Source of the DNA: Acidovorax sp. FHTAMBA
GTDB taxonomy: Bacteria > Pseudomonadota > Gammaproteobacteria > Burkholderiales > Burkholderiaceae_C
Length of the DNA stretch: 64,000 nucleotides
NCBI RefSeq assembly: GCF_038958875.1
Contig: NZ_CP152407.1
Span: 2,487,501-2,551,500 of the forward strand
Reading direction: 5' to 3'
The notes under the pieces are model-generated. The model saw nothing but the letters and a program-made list of their open reading frames with translations, was not told where the DNA came from and did not search any database. A program made the position numbers and the translations under genes. Of this stretch, positions 32,205 through 38,792 are shown piece after piece. Positions within the stretch are counted from its first letter, which is position 1, and every line of letters starts with the position of its first letter.

Positions 32205-33383
32205 ATGAAAATTTTCTGGTTCATTCCCACCCACGGCGACAGTCGGTATCTCGGCACCGCCAAAGGCGCACGCCAGCTCAACCACGACTACTTGAAGCAG
32301 GTCGCAGTGGCGGCCGACAGCCTGGGCTACGAAGGCGTGCTCATCCCCACCGGCCGCTCTTGCGAAGACCCGTGGGTGGTGGCGGCCAGCCTGTTGCCCG
32401 TCACGCGCAACCTCAAGTTTTTGGTCGCAGTGCGCCCCGGCCTGCACCAGCCAGCGCTGGCTGCGCGCATGGCGGCCACGTTTGACCGGCTCTCGGGAGG
32501 GCGCCTGCTCATCAACCTGGTCACAGGCGGCGACAAGGCCGAGCTGGAGGGCGACGGCGTGTTCCTGGACCACGCCACGCGCTACGAACAGTCGGCCGAG
32601 TTCATCCGCATCTGGCGCGAGATTCTGGCGCGCAGCCACCGGGGCGAGAGTCTGGACTTTGAAGGCAAGCACCTGTCGGTGAAGGGCGCCAAGCTGCTTT
32701 TCCCCCCGGTGCAGCAGCCCCACCCGCCGGTGTACTTTGGCGGCTCGTCGCCCGCCGCGCACGACCTGGCGGCCGAGCAGGTCGAGACCTACCTGACCTG
32801 GGGCGAGCCACCGGCTGAAGTCGCCAAGAAAGTGGCAGACGTGCGCGCCCGCGCCGCCAAACACGGCCGCACCGTCAACTTCGGCATCCGCCTGCACGTC
32901 ATCGTGCGCGAGACCGATGAGCAGGCCTGGGCCGCTGCCGAAGAACTCATCAGCCATGTCACCGACGACACCGTGGTGCGCGCCCAGGCCGTGTTTGCAC
33001 GCATGGACTCCGAAGGCCAGCGCCGCATGGCCGCCTTGCACGCTGGTGGTGCCAAGCGCAGCCGCAAGGACCTGGAAATCAGCCCCAATCTGTGGGCCGG
33101 CGTGGGCCTGGTGCGTGGTGGCGCGGGCACGGCCCTGGTAGGCGACCCGCAGACAGTGGCTGCGCGCATCGAGGAATACGCCGCGCTGGGGCTGGACACC
33201 TTCGTGCTGTCGGGCTACCCGCACCTGGACGAGGCGTATCGGTTTGCCGAGCTGGTGTTCCCGCTGCTGCCCCTGCCGCTGCGCAACCAACTGGCCAGCC
33301 GCAACCCCTTGTTTGGCAACCCACTGGGCCCGTTTGGCGAAACCGTGGCCAACGACTTTGTGCCGCGCGCGTCGCAAAGCTGA
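32205..33383 (+). CDS. ssuD: FMNH2-dependent alkanesulfonate monooxygenase
   Basis: The 392-residue luciferase-fold enzyme desulfonates alkanesulfonates to aldehyde and sulfite using FMNH2 from SsuE. Start MKIFWFIPTHGDSRYLGT, GYEGVLIPTGRSCEDPWVVA near residue 43, LINLVTGGDK near residue 101, VYFGGSSPAAHDLAAEQVE near residue 180 and LSGYPHLDEAYRFAELVFPL near residue 335 are all SsuD signatures. Length equals the family norm. It precedes the permease gene by 23 nt. Confidence 0.97.
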   Translation: MKIFWFIPTHGDSRYLGTAKGARQLNHDYLKQVAVAADSLGYEGVLIPTGRSCEDPWVVAASLLPVTRNLKFLVAVRPGLHQPALAARMAATFDRLSGGRLLINLVTGGDKAELEGDGVFLDHATRYEQSAEFIRIWREILARSHRGESLDFEGKHLSVKGAKLLFPPVQQPHPPVYFGGSSPAAHDLAAEQVETYLTWGEPPAEVAKKVADVRARAAKHGRTVNFGIRLHVIVRETDEQAWAAAEELISHVTDDTVVRAQAVFARMDSEGQRRMAALHAGGAKRSRKDLEISPNLWAGVGLVRGGAGTALVGDPQTVAARIEEYAALGLDTFVLSGYPHLDEAYRFAELVFPLLPLPLRNQLASRNPLFGNPLGPFGETVANDFVPRASQS

Positions 33384-33406
33384 TTTGCCCCGAACCGGAA
33401 CTCTCC

Positions 33407-34270
33407 ATGACACACACCGCAAGAGAACTGCAGGTATCCCCGGTGGCCGACTCCGTGGACCTGCCCATCGAAGGGCCGTTGTTGCCCGCACCCGTCGCCC
33501 GCTTTCTCGCCAACGTCGCACAGCGCCTGTTGCCCTGGGCTGTGCCCATCGGCCTCATCGCGCTGTGGCAGATCGCATCGTCGCAAGGCTGGTTGTCTAC
33601 CCGTGTGCTGCCCGCACCGCTGGAGGTCGTCAAGGCCGCGTGGACGCTGGCCGCTTCGGGCGAGCTGTGGACCCACGTCCAGGTCAGCGCGGGCCGCGCG
33701 CTGGCCGGGCTGGCCGTTGGCGGCGGCCTGGGACTGGCGCTGGGCCTGCTCACCGGCTCAGTCAAGCTGTTCGAGACGCTGCTGGACTCCACCATCCAGA
33801 TGGTGCGCAACATCCCTGCGTTGGCGCTGATCCCGCTGGTGATCCTGTGGTTCGGCATCGACGAATCGGCCAAGCTGTTCCTCATCAGCGTGTCGGTGTT
33901 CTTCCCCATCTACCTCAACACCTTTCACGGCATCCGCAATGTGGACCCGGGGCTGATCGAGATGGGCCGCACCTACGGCCTGGGCCGCTGGCAGCTCTAC
34001 CGGCAAATCATCCTGCCCGGTGCGCTCTCCAGCATCCTGGTGGGGCTGCGGTTTTCGCTCGGTTTGATGTGGGTGATCCTGATCGTGGCCGAAACCATCT
34101 CGGCGCAGGCGGGAATCGGCTACCTCACGATGAATGCACGCGAGTTTCTGCAGACCGACATCGTGCTGGTGGGCATCCTGCTGTATGCGCTGCTGGGCAA
34201 GCTGGCCGACGTGTTTGCCAAGGGCCTCGAACGCTACTGGCTGAGATGGCACCCGGGCTATCAGGCGTGA
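33407..34270 (+). CDS. ssuC: Sulfonate ABC transporter permease
   Basis: The 287-residue BPD-type permease has about six membrane helices and the EAA loop EMGRTYGLGRWQLYRQIILPGA near residue 186, which docks to the ATPase SsuB. A 40-residue hydrophilic N-terminus precedes the first helix. The ATG at 33407 follows ssuD by 23 nt; the longer frame upstream overlaps ssuD and is spurious. The gene ends 68 nt before the ssuB start, a gap occupied by a palindromic element. Confidence 0.95.
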   Translation: MTHTARELQVSPVADSVDLPIEGPLLPAPVARFLANVAQRLLPWAVPIGLIALWQIASSQGWLSTRVLPAPLEVVKAAWTLAASGELWTHVQVSAGRALAGLAVGGGLGLALGLLTGSVKLFETLLDSTIQMVRNIPALALIPLVILWFGIDESAKLFLISVSVFFPIYLNTFHGIRNVDPGLIEMGRTYGLGRWQLYRQIILPGALSSILVGLRFSLGLMWVILIVAETISAQAGIGYLTMNAREFLQTDIVLVGILLYALLGKLADVFAKGLERYWLRWHPGYQA

Positions 34271-34291
34271 TGCCTCTCGTTTGAATACTCA

Positions 34292-34341
34292 CATTTTTAT
34301 AGCTGCTAGCGCTTGATAGATAAGCGCAGGAGGCCATTTTG
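34292..34341. repeat. Palindromic element copy 6, carrying the ssuB ribosome site and start
   Basis: ATTTTTATAGCTGCTAGCGC, TTGATAGATAAGCGCAGGAG and GCCATTTTGAC. Its right arm is normally GCGCTGGAGGCCAATTTTGA; here AGGAGG and the TTG of TTTTGAC fall at Shine-Dalgarno and start-codon positions for ssuB. Confidence 0.9.
34328..34341 (+). promoter_or_regulatory. Ribosome binding site and TTG start of ssuB derived from the palindromic element
   Basis: CAGGAGGCCATTTTG: AGGAGG is followed 5-6 nt later by the TTG that opens the ssuB frame. No ATG is available nearby in frame. The site lies in the distal arm of the repeat, so the hairpin upstream may also influence initiation. Confidence 0.7.
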
Positions 34342-35151
34342 ACTAAAAATTCATCATCTCCACAACCCCAAGGCGTGCGCCTGGAAGTGCGTGGCGTGGA
34401 CAAGCGCTACGGCGCGCGCAGCGTGCTCCTCAAGGCCGATCTGGTCATCGAGCCCGGCGAGTTCGTCGCCATCGTGGGCCGCAGCGGGTGCGGCAAGAGC
34501 ACGCTGCTGCGCCTGGTGGCGGGGCTGGAATCGGTCTCGGGTGGCACCATCCGCATCGACGGCGACAGCGTGAGTGGCCTCAGCGACAGCACACGCATCA
34601 TGTTCCAGGACTCGCGCCTGCTGCCCTGGAAGCGCGTGCAGGACAACGTGGCCCTGGGCCTACCGCCTGCACAGCGTGGCGCAGCCGCCGACGTGCTGGC
34701 CCGCGTGGGCCTGGGTGATCGGTTGACCGAGTGGCCCGCGCGCCTGTCCGGCGGTCAGCGCCAACGCGTGGCCCTGGCGCGTGCCCTGGTGCACAACCCG
34801 CGCTTGCTGCTGCTCGATGAACCATTGGGCGCGCTGGATGCGCTCACCCGCATAGAGATGCACCGCCTCATCGAAGGCCTGTGGCGCAGCAGCGGCTTTA
34901 CCGCGCTGCTGGTCACCCACGACGTGCAAGAGGCCGTGGCCCTGGCCGACCGCGTGATCCTGATCGAAGACGGCCAGATCGCGCTGGACCAGCGCATCGA
35001 CCTGCCACGCCCCCGCTCGCACGGCGACCCCGCGTTTGCCGCCATCGAAAAACGCATCCTCGACCGGGTGCTGCAAAAGCCCGCAGGGGAGTCTGCGCAC
35101 GAGGTGTCTTGGCCCGGCGTGCCTGCGCACGGCCTGCGCTGGGCGGTCTGA
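34339..35151 (+). CDS. ssuB: Sulfonate ABC transporter ATP-binding protein
   Basis: The 270-residue ATPase has Walker A GRSGCGKST near residue 50, the Q-loop MFQDSRLLPWKRV, signature LSGGQRQRVALARAL near residue 137 and Walker B LLLLDEPLGALDALTR. It powers sulfonate uptake with SsuC. TTG at 34339 is chosen because a strong AGGAGG precedes it and no in-frame ATG exists before Walker A; GTG codons at about 34376 and 34388 are alternatives without such a site. The start region comes from a repeat element. Confidence 0.93.
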   Translation: MTKNSSSPQPQGVRLEVRGVDKRYGARSVLLKADLVIEPGEFVAIVGRSGCGKSTLLRLVAGLESVSGGTIRIDGDSVSGLSDSTRIMFQDSRLLPWKRVQDNVALGLPPAQRGAAADVLARVGLGDRLTEWPARLSGGQRQRVALARALVHNPRLLLLDEPLGALDALTRIEMHRLIEGLWRSSGFTALLVTHDVQEAVALADRVILIEDGQIALDQRIDLPRPRSHGDPAFAAIEKRILDRVLQKPAGESAHEVSWPGVPAHGLRWAV

Positions 35152-35197
35152 ACCCCATTTAATTTTTCCCATCCACGGACTTTTCAAGGAGAAAACC

Positions 35198-35413
35198 ATG
35201 TCCATCCAAGCCATCAACGTACGCAACCAGTTCAAGGGCAAAGTGCGCGAAATCATTCGCGGCGATGTCGTCTCCGAGGTCGATGTCGAAACGCCCTGGG
35301 GCGTCGTCACCTCCGTCATCACCACCCGCTCGGTGGACGACCTGGGCCTCATCGTCGGCTCCGACGTGGTGGCGCTGGTCAAGTCCACGGAGGTGTCGAT
35401 TGCGAAGCTGTGA
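35198..35413 (+). CDS. Single TOBE-domain (molbindin-like) protein
   Basis: The 71-residue protein consists of one TOBE/Mop-type oligonucleotide-binding-like domain: NQFKGKVREIIRGDVVSEVDVE, TSVITTRSVDDLGLIVGSDVVALVKSTEV-type pattern. Stand-alone molbindins bind molybdate or tungstate oxyanions as oligomers, and TOBE domains are also attached to ABC ATPases of oxyanion transporters. AAGGAG lies 7 nt before the ATG at 35198, 46 nt after ssuB, so it is likely the last gene of the ssu unit. Whether it binds molybdate, sulfate or acts on SsuB is not known. Confidence 0.85.
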   Translation: MSIQAINVRNQFKGKVREIIRGDVVSEVDVETPWGVVTSVITTRSVDDLGLIVGSDVVALVKSTEVSIAKL

Positions 35414-35442
35414 CGCGGCCCCATCGGCCAGAGTTTGAGTGA

Positions 35443-35502
35443 AAAAAATGCCCCAGCGCTTGGTGGTAAAGCGCTGGAAGCTACTAATTTCATAGCTATT
35501 TC
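35443..35502. repeat. Palindromic element copy 7, downstream of the TOBE gene
   Basis: AAATGCCCCAGCGCTTGGTG, GTAAAGCGCTGGAAGCTACT, AATTTCATAGCTATTT. Probably lies at the 3' end of the ssu transcript. Confidence 0.9.
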
Positions 35503-35862
35503 GGCCTGCGCTATGTGACAGATGGCAGGGCTCGAAGCTCCATGCGGGCCCGCCTATCTGGCACGAACCCTGGGGCCATTGGTCCCGAAAGCGTGCAGGC
35601 GGCCTACACTCGGGGCCATGACGACCCTCCTTGTATGCACTACTGCTGCCCTGGCTGCGCTGCTCCACGCAGCGGCCTGCGCGCGAGCGCAGGCCAAGAA
35701 GAACGCGCGTCGTCAGCTGACGCCAGCACATTCCTGAGCCCGGCGGCACACTTTCTCCTCACCCCTTTCAAGCGCAACCATCCACCGCCGGGCACCAGCC
35801 ATGCGCGGTAGCGGCCGTCTGTTCCCATGGGACGACCGCCGCATTTGATGGAGTGCCAATTC
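35503..35862. other. Intergenic region without a supported gene
   Basis: Between the palindromic element and rnk. The only reading worth mention is a possible 39-residue ORF from ATG 35618 (hydrophobic start MTTLLVCTTAALAALL), which has no ribosome site and is not called. The segment has normal GC content and no obvious repeat; it should contain the rnk promoter. Confidence 0.6.
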
Positions 35863-36282
35863 ATGCATGCAGCAGCAGTTGTTGATGTTGTGGTTCACGG
35901 CGAGCGCACGCTCACCGATCTGGATTATTCGCGCCTGACCAAGCTGGTGGGCAACCGGCTTCCCCCCGTGCTGGATGACCTGCTGGCCAATGCAGACATC
36001 ACCAGCTCGCGCACCGTGCGGGGTGACGTGGTCACGATGTATTCGCGTGTTGAGCTGGTAGACGTACACACCCACAGGCGCCAGGTGCTGACCCTGTGCT
36101 ACCCGCAAGACGCTGAACCTGCCGCTGGCTTCATCTCGGTGCTGTCGCCCGTCGGCATCAGCCTGCTGGGGTTGCGGGCGGGGGATGTGGCCAGGTGGCA
36201 CACGCCCCACGGGGAAGAGTGCGCGGCCGTGGTCGAGAGCATTCAGTTCCAGCCCGAGGCCACGGGCGACTACCTCACGTAG
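35863..36282 (+). CDS. rnk: Rnk-family nucleoside diphosphate kinase regulator
   Basis: The 139-residue protein has a short helical N-terminus and a GreA/GreB C-terminal-type domain (VTMYSRVELVDVHTHRRQVLTLCYPQDAEP.., SVLSPVGISLLGLRAGDVARW). Rnk proteins bind RNA polymerase near the secondary channel like Gre factors but lack the long coiled coil. ATG at 35863 has GGAG 10 nt upstream; upstream in-frame ATGs at 35827 and 35848 are possible. Single gene followed by a GC-rich 11-nt tandem repeat. Confidence 0.88.
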   Translation: MHAAAVVDVVVHGERTLTDLDYSRLTKLVGNRLPPVLDDLLANADITSSRTVRGDVVTMYSRVELVDVHTHRRQVLTLCYPQDAEPAAGFISVLSPVGISLLGLRAGDVARWHTPHGEECAAVVESIQFQPEATGDYLT

Positions 36283-36296
36283 CCGCCTGTAGCCCC

Positions 36297-36330
36297 GCTG
36301 CGGCCCGGCTGCGGCCCGGCTGCCGCCCGG
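36297..36330. repeat. Three tandem 11-mers GCTGCGGCCCG
   Basis: GCTGCGGCCCG occurs twice exactly and once with a single change, directly after rnk. A short slippage-type tandem array of 33-34 nt with no coding role. Confidence 0.85.
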
Positions 36331-36432
36331 AACCGCCGCGCCTGCCCCTCATCGCCCCTCCCACCGGCGCCAACCTGTGTTGGCCGCCGCTGCATGGGTG
36401 CGCACTGCCCAAAACACAAGGACACGCCTGCC

Positions 36433-37386
36433 ATGACCCTTCGCTCCATCCTCGCCGTTACCGATTTCTCCTTGCAAGGAGGCCACGCCATCGCGCGCGC
36501 TGCGCTGCTGTGCGCCGAGCACCGCGCGACGTTGAAACTTGTTCACCTGGCCCACCCTGACGAGGCGCCCCCGCCCGACGCGGCCGTGCGCCTGGCGCAC
36601 CACGCGCTGCAGCTCAGGCAGCGCCACCACATCCCGGTGCAAGCGGCAACCCGCATGGACCTCACTGCGGCAGACGTGGCGCGCGAGGCGGCACATGCCG
36701 ACCTCGTGGTGTGGGGCACCACCCCCGAGCGTGGGCTGGGTGCCTGGTTTCGCGCCCATCCCGCCGTGCGCATGCTGCGGGCGTGCCAGCGGCCGGTGCT
36801 GGTGGTGCGCAAACTGGCTGCCCAGCCGTACCAGAGCCTTCTGGTGGCGGTGGATTTTTCGCAGGTGTCGCAACGTCTGGTGGAGCTCGGTTATGCCCTG
36901 CAACCGTCTGCGCGCATCGAGCTGTTTCACGCCATTGATACGACCAACGAGGGCAAGTTGCGCCATGCCGAAGTGTCCGAGCGCGCCATCCGCGCGTACC
37001 GCGAAGAGTGTCAGCGGTTTGCGCAAGACAGGATGTTCACGCTCGCCGATTCGTATGACGCGCGCCGCAACCGCCTTTCATCCACCATCGGCCGGGGCGA
37101 CCCTGCCCGGCAGGTGGTGGTGCAGCAGCAGCACACGGCGGCCGACCTGATCGTGGTAGGCAAGCACCCGGCCTCCGTGCTGTCGGATCTGGTTTTTGAG
37201 AGCGTGGCCCAGCGCATCCTGCGTGACGCGCGCACCGATGTACTGGTGGTGCCGCACGGGTTTCAGCCCGCCACGCGCGCGGCGGCCGCAGAGCGCCTGG
37301 CCACAGACCTGCCCGTGCGCCGCGTGAAGGCGGGCCCACCGCGGCTGCCACGCTACCCCAACCCGGCCGCGCTCGGACGCCCGTGA
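36433..37386 (+). CDS. Tandem universal stress protein
   Basis: The 317-residue cytoplasmic protein contains two UspA domains. The first (1-145) starts RSILAVTDFSLQGGHAIARAAL; the second (about 148-285) starts SLLVAVDFSQVSQRLVEL and ends ADLIVVGKHPASVLSDLVFESVAQRIL. The ATP-binding GxxxxG..S/T motif is not clear in either, so it may belong to the non-ATP-binding group. The C-terminal 40 residues are basic and Pro-rich. It lies 150 nt after rnk; both respond to growth state in other bacteria, but co-regulation is unproven. Confidence 0.88.
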   Translation: MTLRSILAVTDFSLQGGHAIARAALLCAEHRATLKLVHLAHPDEAPPPDAAVRLAHHALQLRQRHHIPVQAATRMDLTAADVAREAAHADLVVWGTTPERGLGAWFRAHPAVRMLRACQRPVLVVRKLAAQPYQSLLVAVDFSQVSQRLVELGYALQPSARIELFHAIDTTNEGKLRHAEVSERAIRAYREECQRFAQDRMFTLADSYDARRNRLSSTIGRGDPARQVVVQQQHTAADLIVVGKHPASVLSDLVFESVAQRILRDARTDVLVVPHGFQPATRAAAAERLATDLPVRRVKAGPPRLPRYPNPAALGRP

Positions 37387-37426
37387 CCGGGTGGGGGCCA
37401 GGCAGGGTGGAGTGCGAAAGCGCAAG

Positions 37427-38521
37427 CTATTGCGCCATGCGCGCGCCGAGAATCAGCTCCAGCAGCCTGGCGAACTGCGCATCGCTCACCACGTTGCTGG
37501 AGAAGTCGGTATTCACCCGGTGCACCACCACCAGGTCGTATGCCGGCACCACCACCACCATGTGCCCGCCGTACCCCTGCGCCGAGAAGGTGCTTGCGGG
37601 CACCTTGATGGAGGGCAGGTGGCGCCCGTCCACCGACACCCACCACATGTACCCGTAGCCTCCGTCCACCCCGGTGTCTGAATGGGGCTCAAGGCTCTGG
37701 CGCACCCAGTTGGCGGGCACCACCTGCTTGCCAGTCCATTGCCCACCTCGCAGGTACAGCAGCCCGAAGCGGGCCAGGTCGCGTGCCGACATGCGCATGG
37801 GGTACGCGGCGTGCACGGAGTCCTTGCCGGTGTGGTGGCTGCCGTCCTGCGCGCGCCAGTCCTGCATCTGCAGCGGCTGTGCCAGCTGGTGGGCAAATGC
37901 GGTGTAGATGCTGGTCTTCGTACGCGCTTCGTAAATGGTGTTCAGCGCGTTGAAGTCCCAGTTGTTGTAGTACCAGAACGAACCCGGCGCGTGGCTGCCG
38001 CGCGCAGGCCGTTTTGCTGCCATTGCTGCCGTTTCGTACAGGGCGGGGTGGTAGATGCCCGAGCGGGACTTGAGCAGGTCTGCCACCGTGGCCTGTTTTT
38101 CAGAGGGGGTCAGTGCCGGCTCGTTGTCGTCCACACCCAGTTCGGCCAGCGTGGCATCCAGCCGCACCTGACCACTGGCCACCGCAGCGCCCATCAGGCT
38201 GCTCAGAATGCTTTTGCGGATGGAGTGGATGTTGAAGCGCTCGTCGGTACGGCCCCACTCATCCAGTACCTGGCCGTTGAGCACCAGCATGACGGCTGAA
38301 GTGTCGAGACTTTCGGAGTGCTTGCGCGCCAGCGCCAGCTTTGCGCTGGACCAGCCCACGGCTTCTGGTGACGCGATGCGCTGCCATTGCGCTGAAGGTA
38401 CGTGGGTGTCCTCCGCTGGAGCCGCCATGGCCTGGCTGGCCCACAGGAACAGAAGGGCGATGGCGGCAACCGAGCGCAATGGCGTTTTGTCTTTCTCGCT
38501 TGCTCGCAGGGTCGTCTGCAT
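37427..38521 (-). CDS. Secreted serine hydrolase (class C beta-lactamase/esterase family)
   Basis: The 364-residue protein has a signal peptide ending QAMAAPA and the penicillin-binding-like fold. SIRKS near residue 99 is the SxxK catalytic motif, YYNNWDFN near residue 188 is the YxN motif, and GYGGHMVVVVPAYDLVVV near the end covers the third (KTG-like) element, here GYGG. The family includes EstB esterases, 6-aminohexanoate hydrolases and peptidases as well as AmpC. The GYGG replacement argues against a true AmpC enzyme. Context gives no substrate. Confidence 0.85.
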   Translation of the reverse strand: MQTTLRASEKDKTPLRSVAAIALLFLWASQAMAAPAEDTHVPSAQWQRIASPEAVGWSSAKLALARKHSESLDTSAVMLVLNGQVLDEWGRTDERFNIHSIRKSILSSLMGAAVASGQVRLDATLAELGVDDNEPALTPSEKQATVADLLKSRSGIYHPALYETAAMAAKRPARGSHAPGSFWYYNNWDFNALNTIYEARTKTSIYTAFAHQLAQPLQMQDWRAQDGSHHTGKDSVHAAYPMRMSARDLARFGLLYLRGGQWTGKQVVPANWVRQSLEPHSDTGVDGGYGYMWWVSVDGRHLPSIKVPASTFSAQGYGGHMVVVVPAYDLVVVHRVNTDFSSNVVSDAQFARLLELILGARMAQ

Positions 38522-38704
38522 GGGGTGCGGCAGGAGTTGGTCTGCGGCGCCGCAGTTACAACACCTGTCACGGGCGGGGCTGCTGCAGCTTTGGTGGCCG
38601 AGGGGTTGAAACCCACCGCAGCCAAGGCGCTGATCGGCGGCTGGCGCAGCAGGCCGTGACTTGTCTCACACGGTTCGTTCACCCGGCGTACCGGAAGCGC
38701 CGCG

Positions 38705-38728
38705 CGAGGCTTCGACGGGCTCAGCCCG
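38705..38728. repeat. Single arm of the GGCTTCGAC..GCTCAGCCC repeat
   Basis: AGGCTTCGACGGGCTCAGCC matches the right arm of the inverted repeats at 18869 and 29213, but without a convincing left arm. Lies in the 270-nt gap between the serine hydrolase and ligD, which holds nothing else that I can support. Confidence 0.75.
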
Positions 38729-38792
38729 ACCAGGTGTTTCAAGTTCAATCGGGCTGACTCAAGAATGATGCTGTCAGCCGGTCAGTCCTCAG

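Noticed and set aside
35618..35737. Possible 39-residue hydrophobic peptide before rnk
   Set aside because: No ribosome site and too short to judge; the hydrophobic start alone is not enough.
36297..36330. CRISPR-like array
   Set aside because: Three abutting 11-mers without spacers are a simple tandem repeat.
37427..38521. AmpC beta-lactamase
   Set aside because: SxxK and YxN are present, but the KTG element is replaced by GYGG, and no AmpR-type regulator is adjacent; an esterase or amide hydrolase is more likely.
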